Part shown: positions 9,082 through 18,194 of the stretch, in pieces
Numbering within the stretch: the first letter of the stretch is position 1
How the letters are laid out: the number at the start of each line of letters is the position of its first letter
Assembly: GCA_964618455.1 (NCBI GenBank)
Contig: CAZUAQ010000001.1
Coordinates: 186,001-250,000, forward strand
From: CAZUAQ01 sp964618455
GTDB taxonomy: Bacteria; Planctomycetota; Phycisphaerae; UBA1845; PWPN01
Reading direction: 5' to 3'
Length of the DNA stretch: 64,000 nt
Position numbers and translations under genes: made by a program
Notes under the pieces: generated by a model
Seen by the model: only the letters and a program-made list of their open reading frames with translations
Told to the model about the DNA's origin: nothing
Database searches by the model: none

Positions 9082-9567
9082 ATGAATTGCCCACAGTGTG
9101 GTTATCTGAATGCGGATTTCGCGCAGACCTGTTCGCAGTGCAACAGTCCGTTAGCGGCAGATTCGGGAACGCCGGCACAGGCACCACCACCGGTCCCCAC
9201 GATGGATATGGCGCCGCAAAGCGGTGAAATCACCAAAGAACAGCGCACGTGGGGCATGTTGGCGCACCTGTCGGCAATCGCGGGATTCTTTCTCCCCTTC
9301 GGCAACATCATCGGGCCGCTGGTCGTGTGGCTGATCAAGAAAGACGAAATGATGTTTGTGAATGATCAGGGCAAGGAAGCCTTGAACTTTCAGATCAGCG
9401 TGTCCATCTATGCCATCGTTTCCGCTTTCAGCATTTTCCTGATCATCGGCTTCTTGTTATTGCCCGCCGTCATGATCTTCAGTCTTGTGATGACCATCAT
9501 TGCCTGTGTGAAAGCCAATGAGGGCGAGTACTACCGTTACCCATTGTGTATTCGATTCATTGCCTGA
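9082..9567 (+). CDS. zinc-ribbon DUF4870-type membrane protein
   Basis: The 161-residue protein has a zinc ribbon with Cys3, Cys6, Cys17 and Cys20, a Pro/Ala-rich linker, and a DUF4870 (Tic20-like) membrane domain from about residue 52. That domain shows WGMLAHLSAIAGFFLPFGNI, then VNDQGKEALNFQIS, two hydrophobic helices, and YRYPLCIRFI at the end. An AGGTGA ribosome binding site precedes the ATG. The spacing of the four cysteines is identical to that in the upstream RDD protein, so the two probably arose from the same ribbon-plus-membrane design and may work together. The molecular role is unknown. Confidence 0.85.
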   Translation: MNCPQCGYLNADFAQTCSQCNSPLAADSGTPAQAPPPVPTMDMAPQSGEITKEQRTWGMLAHLSAIAGFFLPFGNIIGPLVVWLIKKDEMMFVNDQGKEALNFQISVSIYAIVSAFSIFLIIGFLLLPAVMIFSLVMTIIACVKANEGEYYRYPLCIRFIA

Positions 9568-9594
9568 ATCGGTGAAGACCGGAAGCGGATCGCC

Positions 9595-10404
9595 TCAGGA
9601 TTGTTTTCGGGCGGTGACCTGGAGGTGCGGGCATCGCCCGAGGTTGTGGGGGTTGCGGGCGAGCTTCTTTTCGATCTTCGCCCAGCGGCGGCGCTCGACC
9701 GGGTCTTCGAGGAGATCCCGGTAGCGGCGCATGGGCAGCACGGTCTTTCCGAGGATGTCCAGCACTTCGAACCCGGCGGCGGTCAACTGCTTGCGCAGGG
9801 TGTCCGGCTCGAAGGTGTGCAGTTCGAACTGCTCGTTCGGGTCGCGCGTGAGCCAGTGCGTGCGGCCCGTTTTAAGAAACGCTTCCAGCCCTTCCCCATC
9901 CTTCTGCTCGAGAAAGTGATCCACACAGGCGATGCGATGGTCGAACGTGGCGACGAGGATGCCGCCGGGAGCGAGGATCCGCGCGATCTGCCGCATGGCG
10001 TGAGCGGGTTTGTCGGCAGCGCAGAGCGGCTCGCCCATGGCGACGGCCAGGCCGAAGTGCTGCTCGGAGAGGGCGGCGAGATCCATCACATCGGCCTGCA
10101 GGAATTCGGCCTTGTCGCCGCCGCCCGTTTCCGCCACTTGCTTGCGGGCCTCATCCACCATCCGGGCAGAGAGATCAACGAAGGTGACGTGATAGCCGCT
10201 CTTAAGCAGCTTGCGTCCCCACTTGCCCGAGCCGCAGCCGAGATCGACCGCCGGGGTGGACAGATTCCTCGGCAGGTGCGGCTTGAGATAATCCCACGTC
10301 AGCCCGTCGTGCCAGATCCAGTAGGCATCGCTATAGATCTGCTCGTACTTGCCGGCCACGCGGTCGTGGTATTTCTGGTTGGCGTTGCGTCGATGTCGGG
10401 GCAT
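9595..10404 (-). CDS. class I SAM-dependent methyltransferase
   Basis: The 269-residue protein has the class I methyltransferase fold signature: motif I AVDLGCGSGKWG at about residues 52-63, an acidic residue ending strand 2 (VTFVDLSARMVDEA), EFLQADVMDL for the adenine contact, and a motif IV region LAVAMGEPLCA. No substrate-recognition domain is recognisable, so the substrate (small molecule or protein) is unknown. It is convergent with the DUF4870 gene, 27 bases apart, and stands alone on its strand. The C-terminus is basic and Arg-rich. Confidence 0.85.
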   Translation of the reverse strand: MPRHRRNANQKYHDRVAGKYEQIYSDAYWIWHDGLTWDYLKPHLPRNLSTPAVDLGCGSGKWGRKLLKSGYHVTFVDLSARMVDEARKQVAETGGGDKAEFLQADVMDLAALSEQHFGLAVAMGEPLCAADKPAHAMRQIARILAPGGILVATFDHRIACVDHFLEQKDGEGLEAFLKTGRTHWLTRDPNEQFELHTFEPDTLRKQLTAAGFEVLDILGKTVLPMRRYRDLLEDPVERRRWAKIEKKLARNPHNLGRCPHLQVTARKQS

Positions 10405-10445
10405 GCGTGGCGAGTTCTCCGGATATGACCGCTACATAAACTCTT

Positions 10446-10563
10446 GATGAACACAGATGAACGCGGATAAGAGATAAATGTCGAATGAAGAGAGTATCAC
10501 GGCGGGCTCCAGGGGAGTACCTGCATCGTATTTACTCTGACTCCGTGTCCATCTGTGTTCATC
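10446..10563. repeat. imperfect inverted repeat, possible dispersed palindromic element
   Basis: GATGAACACAGATG at 10446-10459 is exactly complementary to CATCTGTGTTCATC at 10550-10563, and partial similarity extends outward on both sides. The two arms enclose about 90 bases with no gene. Sequences of the type 'TTCATCTGTGTTCATCCGTGG' recur as intergenic repeats in many environmental bacterial genomes, so this is probably a mobile or palindromic repeat unit between two minus-strand genes. Confidence 0.5.
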
Positions 10564-10604
10564 CGTGGTTTCATTCCTCGTAACGTCGCTGAAACCTCGC
10601 CGAT

Positions 10605-13600
10605 CTACGATTCGTGGTGCCGCAGTTCCACCGGACCCAGCAGTCCGGCGGGCTTGAAGCGGTACTCCGGCACGCGATTCTCCTTCTTGAAGAAGTCGCT
10701 TGGGCCGAGGCACTCAATCTCGTCTTCATTGCGGATGTGATGCGGGCCGAGGAAGTTGCGCAGGCTGTTGGCCACTTCGACTTCGATGCGGTTTCTCCCG
10801 CGATGGAGCAATTCCGTGACCTCGACGCGATGGGGCGACCACATCATGACGCCGGCGTCGATGCCGTTGACGCGCACCCGGGCGGTGTTGCGGTAGGCGG
10901 GGCAGTGGATGTACCAGCGGCGGCCTTCCGGGTTGTCGAGTGTGGCGGAGAACGTATAGGTGACGCTGCCCGCGTAGAAGGCCAGCCCCTGGTCATGCCA
11001 CGACCCCAGGTTCAGCACGCCGGGAAGTGCATCGATGCGGCAGGCGTCGCCGTCCACGTAAACACCGAACCGTCCGAGCACGTACAGCGGTTCGAGTTCC
11101 AGGCCGTTTTGCCAGGTGAAGTTCACATTAAGCACGTTCTCACCGGCATCGAGTCCGCCGGCCAATGCGGCGCGGCGGAGGCCGGGATCCACGAACCAGT
11201 CGCCGGACGGGGAGACCGGCACCTCCCGCCCGTTGAGCGTGACTTCGAACTGCTCCGGCGTCTCGAGCAGCAGGCAAGCCTTCGGGACGGGCCGGGCGCT
11301 GGTGAACGTGTAACGCAGGGTAGCGGGGATGCCCTCCTCACGTTCGGCGAGCAGAAGTTGTGCCTCCAGCGGGAACATGATGCCTTGCGACTCGCCGTCG
11401 ATCAGCAGTTCGCATCGATCGAGGAGCAGTGCGTTGTCCTGGTTGAGATGGTACGTCACGGCATCGGAGGCATCGCAAAGGCGGATCGTTTCTTCCGGCT
11501 CGGACGGGGGAAGCGACTCGACGGCATCCGGTTCAAAGACGATCACATGCGAACGCCCGATGTCAAATTCGAGTTGCACCCGGCATGTGTCACCGTCGCG
11601 CATGTGGGGCATCGGCGTGAGCTCGCCGGTCGTCGTCTCCAGGTGCATCGGCATGCCGAGGGCGCGGACGACCGCCGTGGCGGTATGCGGTTCGGTTCGC
11701 GCCGACGTCAGGAAAAAGATCTCCCGGCCATCGTGGTGGCGTTGCATGCAGACAATCTCGCGATTCACTGGCGCGTCGCCTTCGAGATGAAGGTCAGGCG
11801 GCGCGGTCGCTCGAACAAACGCGAGCAACTTCGATGGGAACTCGGCGTCGTTCCAATCACCGAGGGTTTCCGCCTTGGCGAAGAGCTTGTCGTAGCCGTC
11901 GGAGGGTTTCGCATCGACGTGGGTCGGACGGGGGGCGACCGTCGCAACGCGGCCACCGTCGGAGACGAACTTCCGCAACAGGCTGATCGTCGACTTCCGC
12001 CAGGTCACGCTCGGGGGGACGATCACGACGTCGTACGTGCCTGAGCCGATCACGAACTTTCCGTCGTCAATGCGGGCGTGCGACTTCATGATGACCTCGT
12101 TGCCGAAATCGAAGTCGACCTGGTGATCAACCAGGGTGCGGACGATCTGTTTGAAGGCGTCGTGCATCGGGTCATCCGGCCAGGGGGGATCGAGCACCTC
12201 GTGCGTGGCGAAGAAGCTTTCGATCGGATGCAGCACGAGCACGCGCACGACCCGCCGGCCGCGCGTGAGGGCGTAGCCCAGCCGGGCAAAGTGCGATCCG
12301 AGATCGGCGCTCATGGCGTACCAAGGCTGCTGGAAGCCGAGGCTCGGCGGATAATCACGCTTGCGGAAACCACGCAGGGAGTAATGAAACGCGTGCTGGC
12401 AACAGAGATTCAGCCCGAGGGCATACTGCCAGTCGCCCATCCACTTCTGCTCCACCGGGCCGAAGTCCCAGCCTCCGCCGGCGTAGGTCTCGCACATGAC
12501 GCGCGGCTTGTCGAGTTGATGGGCCACGCTCGCCGCCTGTTTGACCAGCACGCGGGCCGACGACCAGAAGTTGTCGAGGTCGAGCGGTTTGCCGAGGTGA
12601 TCGATGCCGGGGTAGTGCTGATGGGCATAGTGCTGCATGACGTCGCCGACGACCTGTGTGGCGGCGCGGGGTGATTCCTCGAGCAGATAGTGGCCCGTAA
12701 AGATCAGGTTGTGCTTCTCGCACCACTGGGCCAGGAGCCTGGTGAAGTTGTTGGCGAACAGATGGGCCAGGGCGCTGTAGTAGCACCAGCGTACCCGCAA
12801 ATGATCCGGCCCGCCGTAAATGATGGTCATCAGGTGATCGGCCAGCGGCTCGCCGTAGCGCTTGGCGAATTCCTTCTCGAGTGTGGGTGAGATCGTGAGC
12901 CGGGGAATCGACTCGATCCATTCGTGGTCGTGGTAGTTGGGCTCGTCGGTGAAGAATCCGGGAACGATCGTGCCGAAGGCGTCGCCGACTTCTTTGCGAT
13001 AGGTTTCGTAGATCTTACGAATGAATGCCCGGATCACTTTGCCGTTCAGCACGTCGACGTAGCCGTCAGCCCAGCATTCCGGCGAGAAGTGACGTCGGTG
13101 GTTGTAGTACTCACGGCGGAAGATGACGACGTGATCGCCTTCGAGTGCTTCGGTGGAAATCGCATTGCCAGCATAGGAATCCTTCGGCAGTCGTTTAACG
13201 GGGGCGTACGCGTCACCCTGCTTCCGTGCGTCGAACACGGCGAGCACCTCCTGCTCTGGATCGAGGGAGATTGGTGTTCCGTTCGACCGCGGCTGAATCT
13301 CCGCCAGCGCATATTGCTGGAGATACTCCTTGCCGAGGTTGTTGATGATGCCGCCCCCGTAGCCGCTGGGCCAACCGTCCTCGTCGTAGATCCACGCGCC
13401 CATGTTGTGCCGCGCGGCTTCCTCGATCCCGGCCTTGATGGCATCCATCCATTCCCGGCTCATGTAAGGGGTGACGCGTCCCATGCGGGCGTGCATGAAG
13501 AATCCACCGATGTTCTGGCGGTACATCTCGACCACCTGCCGCTTGACTTCCACGGGGTCGAGTTCGTCGTTCCAGAACCAGAAGGGGGCGGCCATGAACT

Positions 13601-13637
13601 CGGGACGCAGGGGCTTGAAATCGTCGGCCATGCTCAA
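10605..13637 (-). CDS. GH106-like glycoside hydrolase (putative alpha-L-rhamnosidase)
   Basis: A 1010-residue protein resembling the GH106/alpha-L-rhamnosidase family. The N-terminal barrel shows APFWFWNDELDPVEVKRQ, IGGFFMHARMG and the hallmark DEDGWPSGYGGG (about residues 86-97). The C-terminal part is beta-rich and resembles galactose-binding-like modules (RVRVNGIDAGVMMWSPHRVEV). No signal peptide is seen, so it may act in the cytoplasm on imported oligosaccharides. I kept the TTG at 13637 because AGGAG sits 7 bases before it; the ATG two codons later is the alternative. The family call is by motif memory and the substrate is uncertain. Confidence 0.7.
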   Translation of the reverse strand: MSMADDFKPLRPEFMAAPFWFWNDELDPVEVKRQVVEMYRQNIGGFFMHARMGRVTPYMSREWMDAIKAGIEEAARHNMGAWIYDEDGWPSGYGGGIINNLGKEYLQQYALAEIQPRSNGTPISLDPEQEVLAVFDARKQGDAYAPVKRLPKDSYAGNAISTEALEGDHVVIFRREYYNHRRHFSPECWADGYVDVLNGKVIRAFIRKIYETYRKEVGDAFGTIVPGFFTDEPNYHDHEWIESIPRLTISPTLEKEFAKRYGEPLADHLMTIIYGGPDHLRVRWCYYSALAHLFANNFTRLLAQWCEKHNLIFTGHYLLEESPRAATQVVGDVMQHYAHQHYPGIDHLGKPLDLDNFWSSARVLVKQAASVAHQLDKPRVMCETYAGGGWDFGPVEQKWMGDWQYALGLNLCCQHAFHYSLRGFRKRDYPPSLGFQQPWYAMSADLGSHFARLGYALTRGRRVVRVLVLHPIESFFATHEVLDPPWPDDPMHDAFKQIVRTLVDHQVDFDFGNEVIMKSHARIDDGKFVIGSGTYDVVIVPPSVTWRKSTISLLRKFVSDGGRVATVAPRPTHVDAKPSDGYDKLFAKAETLGDWNDAEFPSKLLAFVRATAPPDLHLEGDAPVNREIVCMQRHHDGREIFFLTSARTEPHTATAVVRALGMPMHLETTTGELTPMPHMRDGDTCRVQLEFDIGRSHVIVFEPDAVESLPPSEPEETIRLCDASDAVTYHLNQDNALLLDRCELLIDGESQGIMFPLEAQLLLAEREEGIPATLRYTFTSARPVPKACLLLETPEQFEVTLNGREVPVSPSGDWFVDPGLRRAALAGGLDAGENVLNVNFTWQNGLELEPLYVLGRFGVYVDGDACRIDALPGVLNLGSWHDQGLAFYAGSVTYTFSATLDNPEGRRWYIHCPAYRNTARVRVNGIDAGVMMWSPHRVEVTELLHRGRNRIEVEVANSLRNFLGPHHIRNEDEIECLGPSDFFKKENRVPEYRFKPAGLLGPVELRHHES

Positions 13638-13770
13638 GGTGATGCTCCTGATGTTGTGCGATCAGAGGAGGTTTGATAACGGAAATAGGCGTGGATGACA
13701 AATCAGGGAGTGCAACACGAGCGGGTATGCCGGGAGCCGAAAAGCACGTGGAATTCCGGCGGAAAGCAGC

Positions 13771-14601
13771 TCAGCCCTCGGCAAGCGGCTGCAGAACATC
13801 AAAGGCTTGTTGCGCCGTGTTGACCGCGTCGTGGCTGTGCCGGGAAAGCTCCACGTGGACGCCACCGGTGTAGCGACTCTCGCGCAGCGCCTGCATGACG
13901 GCGGGAATGTTGATCTCGCCCTCGCCGAACATGAGATGATCGTGAACGCCACGACGCATGTCCTCGATGTGGACGTTGAACAGGCGGGGCTGCATCCGTT
14001 GAATGTGCTCGGTCACGTCGCCGTCATCGAGGCAGTGGACGTGGCCGACGTCGAGCGTGAGGCCGAACAGTTCGTGGTTCACGCGGTCGCAGAGTTCATC
14101 GAATCGCTCCATCCTATCGATGAACATGCCGGGTTCGGGCTCGAACGCGAGGGGGACACCATGCGTGGCGGCGCGATCCAGAAGGAGGCGGATCTCTTCA
14201 ATGAGCCGCTCCATGGCCTGCGCCTCGGTCAAGGTATCAGGCTTCGCCCCGGACCACAGCGATACCCCATCGGCCCGGAGATCTCCGGCGAGTTCGATAC
14301 ACTGTTCAAGAAACTCACGCCGCCGCGCGCGCAGCACGGGCACGTCATCGAGGAGCGTCGGGGAATGCTTGAGACGCGGATTCAGCAGAAAACGCGCGCC
14401 CGTCTCGATGACGCACTTCATTTCGCGTTCGTCCAGCAACGCGGCGATACGGCGCTTCTGATCCGAATCACCGGTGTACGGATTCAGGGCATGCACGTCC
14501 ACCGTGATGGCGACGCTGCGATAGCCGATCTCTGAGAGAATGGCGATCGCGTCCTCGAGGCGGTGATGCGCGAATCCGTTGGTGTTGTAGCCGAGTCGCA
14601 T
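13771..14601 (-). CDS. sugar phosphate isomerase/epimerase-like TIM barrel, ebo-type partner
   Basis: A 276-residue xylose-isomerase-like TIM barrel with the metal-binding set in the expected order: Glu in LAFEPEPGMF, Asp in LTLDVGHVHC, His in FNVHIEDM and Glu in HVELSRHSHD. The start MRLGYNTNGFAHHRLEDA matches a subgroup that I recall next to UbiA-like EboC genes. I chose the ATG at 14601; a GTG at 14655 would overlap the prenyltransferase stop by four bases and suggests coupling. The ebo cluster moves an unidentified precursor or isoprenoid-linked metabolite to the periplasm in cyanobacteria and others. Only two members are visible here, so this link is tentative. Confidence 0.7.
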   Translation of the reverse strand: MRLGYNTNGFAHHRLEDAIAILSEIGYRSVAITVDVHALNPYTGDSDQKRRIAALLDEREMKCVIETGARFLLNPRLKHSPTLLDDVPVLRARRREFLEQCIELAGDLRADGVSLWSGAKPDTLTEAQAMERLIEEIRLLLDRAATHGVPLAFEPEPGMFIDRMERFDELCDRVNHELFGLTLDVGHVHCLDDGDVTEHIQRMQPRLFNVHIEDMRRGVHDHLMFGEGEINIPAVMQALRESRYTGGVHVELSRHSHDAVNTAQQAFDVLQPLAEG

Positions 14602-14651
14602 GAGGGTTCGTGTTCCTGCTGACGATCCATCCCAGGAGGGCTGCGATCGAA

Positions 14652-15611
14652 TCACGTCGTATAGAGTCTGCGGCCGAGGATGACCGTCGGCACGAGGAGC
14701 AGCATGACCGGGAGGCTCGCCCAGAACCCGGCGCGAAAACCGACCATCGCCGCGTTAAGCGCCACGATGCCCAGCACACCCATTTTGACCGCCTGTTGCA
14801 CATGCTTCGGGTCGGTCATCAGCATTGCCGAGGCCATCCGATTGCCGACAGCGCCCGCGAGAAGGACCAGCCAGGCGATGCCTTGCATGACGGCGAAAGT
14901 CTGGTTCGCAAGCAGGCCAATCCCCAGGAGTCCGAAGACGGCCACACCGCACATGCCTCCACCGACGACGAGCAGCGTCTTGTCCTTAGGGTCGAACTCC
15001 TTGCGTCCGAAGGTGGTGACGCCGGTGACGTAAAGCCACATCACCGCCGCGAGCACGATGCGCATGCCCCAGTCGAGATTGCCCTCCCCGGGTGCGACCA
15101 GGGTCATGCCCAGCAGCAGGTTCAGCGCCCGGCAGGTCCCCATGATTGCCGGGGCGATGGGGACCTCCTTGAGCAAAACATCGTAGGCCACGATCGACGC
15201 CACCAGAAAGCCCGCCATTGTCATGGCGAACGGGCTCACCAGTCGGGTCAACGCGAATCCGCCGCCCAGCAGGAGGATGGCGGCGAGCAGCGCGCGAAAG
15301 CGACCGATGCGCCCGGAGGGTAAAGGGCGTTCCGGGCGTTCGCGCAGGTCGTTTCGATAGTCGTGCCAGTCGTTCAGTACGATACCGCCGGCGTACAGAA
15401 ACGCTCCGGCGAGCATCACCACCAGCACCAGCGGAAATGCCGCCCAGCCGACACCCACGATCAACGCGCCGGCGAGCGGGTCGGCCATGGCCGTGAAGAG
15501 GTTCGGCAGACGCACGAGTTGCGCCCAATCCCGCCAAGGGGAGGTCGTCGGGGCTGGTGTGTTCTGGATTTCAGTGTCCGACACGAACGATTCACCGGCG
15601 TAAGGGTTCAT
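14652..15611 (-). CDS. UbiA-family prenyltransferase, EboC-like
   Basis: A 319-residue integral membrane prenyltransferase. The first Asp-rich motif is LNDWHDYRND (Asn80, Asp81, Asp84, Asp88), followed by RPERPLPSGRI, typical of the EboC/UbiA branch. The second, weaker motif is AYDVLLKE. Eight or so hydrophobic helices span the remainder. It would transfer an isoprenoid chain to an unidentified acceptor in the membrane. AAAGGAGG lies 6-7 bases before the ATG. The downstream isomerase overlaps or abuts it, so the two form a small operon. Ubiquinone or menaquinone synthesis is less likely because no neighbouring quinone genes are seen. Confidence 0.8.
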   Translation of the reverse strand: MNPYAGESFVSDTEIQNTPAPTTSPWRDWAQLVRLPNLFTAMADPLAGALIVGVGWAAFPLVLVVMLAGAFLYAGGIVLNDWHDYRNDLRERPERPLPSGRIGRFRALLAAILLLGGGFALTRLVSPFAMTMAGFLVASIVAYDVLLKEVPIAPAIMGTCRALNLLLGMTLVAPGEGNLDWGMRIVLAAVMWLYVTGVTTFGRKEFDPKDKTLLVVGGGMCGVAVFGLLGIGLLANQTFAVMQGIAWLVLLAGAVGNRMASAMLMTDPKHVQQAVKMGVLGIVALNAAMVGFRAGFWASLPVMLLLVPTVILGRRLYTT

Positions 15612-15923
15612 GGAGAAGCCTCCTTTCGCGATGTCGCCCGCAGTTGAGTTGGCCGCGGACGATCTGCCCGCATGTCAACACAAGTGTACGGGCGCACGGG
15701 CTTCTCTGCGATTACAAAGCCCCGGCGTCTTTCGCATGGAGAGAGTTGCGGCGGGACCCCGGGTCCCCATCATGTTATCGGCAAACCCCCTCGATGCGTA
15801 GAGGCTTGGATGGAAGGGGGCTTCCACGGCCGGGTATGAAAAAAAGCGAACGCCGTGTGGCGTTCGCTGCGGGTTCCAAGCCAGGTTCGGTCGACTGCGA
15901 TGCGGATGCGTGGCAAGCTGGGT
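15612..15923. other. intergenic region between UbiA-like gene and sugar operon
   Basis: No gene is supported here. It contains the upstream region of the UbiA-like gene, small dyads such as TGGAAG/CTTCCA near 15810-15826, and the terminator of the sugar transport operon at 15839-15868. Confidence 0.5.
15839..15868 (-). terminator. intrinsic terminator of the sugar ABC operon
   Basis: On the minus strand AGCGAACGCC and GGCGTTCGCT form a perfect 10-bp stem with a 4-base loop, followed by seven T. It lies about 55 bases beyond the stop codon of the binding-protein gene, the last gene of the operon. Confidence 0.9.
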
Positions 15924-17066
15924 TCACTCTTCCGCTTCGGATTCATCTTCCGACGATTCCGTTGCCGGCGTGCCGCCAAACATGGCATTTATCTTCTCGG
16001 GGTTGTCCACGTAGTCCTTCAGGCCCTGAATGAATCCGTCATGGCGTTCCTGGGCGGGCGTCGAGGTCATGAGGCCCATCAACTCGACGATGTTGCCTTC
16101 GCCCTGCATCAGGTGGCCGATGTACTGCCCCGCAGTACGACCGATGAGCGTATTGTCGCCGCCGATGAAGCAGGTGTAGGTGTCTCCCTCGATGGCGCGA
16201 TCGAGCACGATGACCGGTGTCCCGGCGGCAAAGACCTTCTGGACCGGCGGCGTGAGGGGGACGGTCTCCTTCGGCGAGACGATCAGCAGATCCACGTCCT
16301 GCGTCAGGAATTCCTCGACCTGTGTCCGCTGCGTCTGGGAATCGTTCTGCGCGTCCTTGTACATGATCTCGATCTGCGGGTACTTCCTGGCCGCATCCTC
16401 GATCTCCCCGTTCATGCGGACGCGCCAGGGCTCACCCAGGTTGCACTGCGACATGCCGATCTTGAACTTGCCTTCGTTGTCGGGATCAGGCTTGAGAATG
16501 TCCGCATGTTTTTCGCGCAGTTCGGCCACCATGGCCGGTCCGGGAGCGTCGACCGGGATACCGCCATCGCTGATGTTCTCGGGGGTGTACAGCGTCGTTG
16601 CCAGCGAGATGTCCTTGGGGACCTCGACTCCGTTCAGAATAAGGAGGGCGAAATCGATCGCCTCCGCCGCACCGGTCGGGTACTCCAGCGTCGCGCTGAG
16701 AATGCTTTCCTGTACGTACTCCTTTCCCTCGTTCGGATTGGCATCGATGCCGACGAAATGGATCTTCTCCTCGCGCCCCTGGCCCTCGGCCCGAGCCGCC
16801 AGCCATGCGCCGTGCGCGACCGGGTCATTGTGGCCATAGACCACCTCGATCTCCTGGAAGCGGCTCAGCGCCGACTCCATTTCCTGCCGTCCCTGCGGCT
16901 CGAGCCAGCGGCAGTCGGCACTGAAGATGATTTCCATCTCGCCGATCTTCGTCTCGTCCTTCTTCGAAGTTCTCGACGTATTCCCCGACTTGTCGCATCC
17001 GGCAAGCAGCGTCAATCCCGCCAGGGCAGGCATCAGCCAACATAGCTTATTCATCGTCGTGTTCAT
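15924..17066 (-). CDS. ribose-type sugar-binding lipoprotein, apparently circularly permuted
   Basis: The 380-residue periplasmic-binding-fold lipoprotein has a signal ending LLAGC (Cys24) and belongs with the RbsB/Peripla_BP_4 family. Its halves are in swapped order. Residues about 45-168 (EIIFSADCRWLEPQGR, VVYGHNDPVAHGA, FVGIDANPNEG, EYPTGAAEAIDFA) correspond to the part that normally lies at the C-terminus. Residues about 202-350 (KIGMSQCNLGEPWRV, YKDAQND, DLLIVSPKE, PVIVLDR, STPAQERHDGF) correspond to the normal N-terminal part. A linker of about 33 residues joins old C-terminus to old N-terminus, and an acidic tail ends the protein. GGAGG precedes the ATG by 5 bases. It should deliver a sugar to the permease and ATPase encoded upstream. 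Confidence 0.85.
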   Translation of the reverse strand: MNTTMNKLCWLMPALAGLTLLAGCDKSGNTSRTSKKDETKIGEMEIIFSADCRWLEPQGRQEMESALSRFQEIEVVYGHNDPVAHGAWLAARAEGQGREEKIHFVGIDANPNEGKEYVQESILSATLEYPTGAAEAIDFALLILNGVEVPKDISLATTLYTPENISDGGIPVDAPGPAMVAELREKHADILKPDPDNEGKFKIGMSQCNLGEPWRVRMNGEIEDAARKYPQIEIMYKDAQNDSQTQRTQVEEFLTQDVDLLIVSPKETVPLTPPVQKVFAAGTPVIVLDRAIEGDTYTCFIGGDNTLIGRTAGQYIGHLMQGEGNIVELMGLMTSTPAQERHDGFIQGLKDYVDNPEKINAMFGGTPATESSEDESEAEE

Positions 17067-17091
17067 GGTTCCTCCAAAGATGATTCCGCGA

Positions 17092-18162
17092 TCAGGTGCG
17101 GCGGCGCTGAATGACCACGGCGATAACGATGATCAGGCCCTGAATCAGATAGCGTCCCGCTTCCTGCACACCGTTGATGCTCAGGATCTTCTCAATGTAA
17201 CCGATGATGAGGACGCCGATAAGCGTCAGGATGATGCCCCCGCGACCGCCCATCAGGCTGGTTCCGCCGATGACCACGGCGGCGATGGCTTCGAGTTCGA
17301 AGGTGAATCCCGCCTCCGGGTCGCCGAGGTGATCGCGGGAGGCCTGGCAGATCCCCGCCAGCCCGGCCGTCAGCCCGCAGATCGCGTACGCGACGACCTT
17401 GTTGAAGCCCACGTTGATGCCCGACAGGCGCGAGGATTCCTCGTTGCCGCCGATGGCGAAGAGGTAGCGGCCGAAACGGGTCTGCGTGACCACGATCCAG
17501 AGTACGGCGACGCTGACAAGGAAGAAGATGGTGACGATGGGCAGTTGCACCGTCCCCCAACTCATCTCCCAGAGCTGAATGCGCCCGTCGATGAAGTCGA
17601 ACACGGGCGGCCCCAGCCCCTCGGTAATCTTCTGCCCGGCGGACAGTTCTTCTTCGAGGACCGACGGACCGTAGTTGGTCAGGACAGGCACGTACTTGGC
17701 CAGCCCCCGCGCCGCCACCATCATCGCCAGTGTCGCCACGAACGGCTGCATCCTGAACACGGTGATCAGCAGTCCATTCACGGTGCCCAGCAGCCCGCCG
17801 ACAAGAAGACATCCCAGGAACGAGGGAATCGGATGCCACTCGAAGGCCAGCGTGAACATGGCGAAACACATCGCGCTGACGCCCAGCACCGAGCCCACCG
17901 ACAGATCGATGCCGCCGGTGATGATGACCAGCGTCATGCCCAGGGCGAGCATGCCGTTAATGGCCACGGCCCCAAGCAGATCGTGATGCGTCTGAAAGCG
18001 AAAGAAAGTACCGTCGGCGTTGAAGAAGCAACCGATCAGGATCACGCCGACCAGGGCGATGATGGCTCGGAAGGCGGGGCCGGTAAGGACTTCCTTGAGG
18101 TCAATGAGGTGCGCGGGTGGACCCGTCTTGGCGTAATCGACCTTGTTCGGGTTCTCAGTCAT
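17092..18162 (-). CDS. sugar ABC transporter permease, RbsC-like
   Basis: A 356-residue inner-membrane permease of the BPD_transp_2 (RbsC/XylH) family. Diagnostic stretches are LALGMTLVIITGGIDLSVGS, the NGLLITVFRMQPFVATLAMM segment, FAIGGNEESSRLSGI (the cytoplasmic coupling loop), and AIAAVVIGGTSLMGGRGG. About eight to ten hydrophobic helices are visible. It would form the homodimeric channel for the sugar delivered by the lipoprotein downstream, powered by the ATPase upstream. The three genes are closely spaced on the minus strand. The sugar is not predictable from sequence alone. Confidence 0.93.
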   Translation of the reverse strand: MTENPNKVDYAKTGPPAHLIDLKEVLTGPAFRAIIALVGVILIGCFFNADGTFFRFQTHHDLLGAVAINGMLALGMTLVIITGGIDLSVGSVLGVSAMCFAMFTLAFEWHPIPSFLGCLLVGGLLGTVNGLLITVFRMQPFVATLAMMVAARGLAKYVPVLTNYGPSVLEEELSAGQKITEGLGPPVFDFIDGRIQLWEMSWGTVQLPIVTIFFLVSVAVLWIVVTQTRFGRYLFAIGGNEESSRLSGINVGFNKVVAYAICGLTAGLAGICQASRDHLGDPEAGFTFELEAIAAVVIGGTSLMGGRGGIILTLIGVLIIGYIEKILSINGVQEAGRYLIQGLIIVIAVVIQRRRT

Positions 18163-18194
18163 GAAAATGCATCCAGTGGTGCGAAGAACAATCC

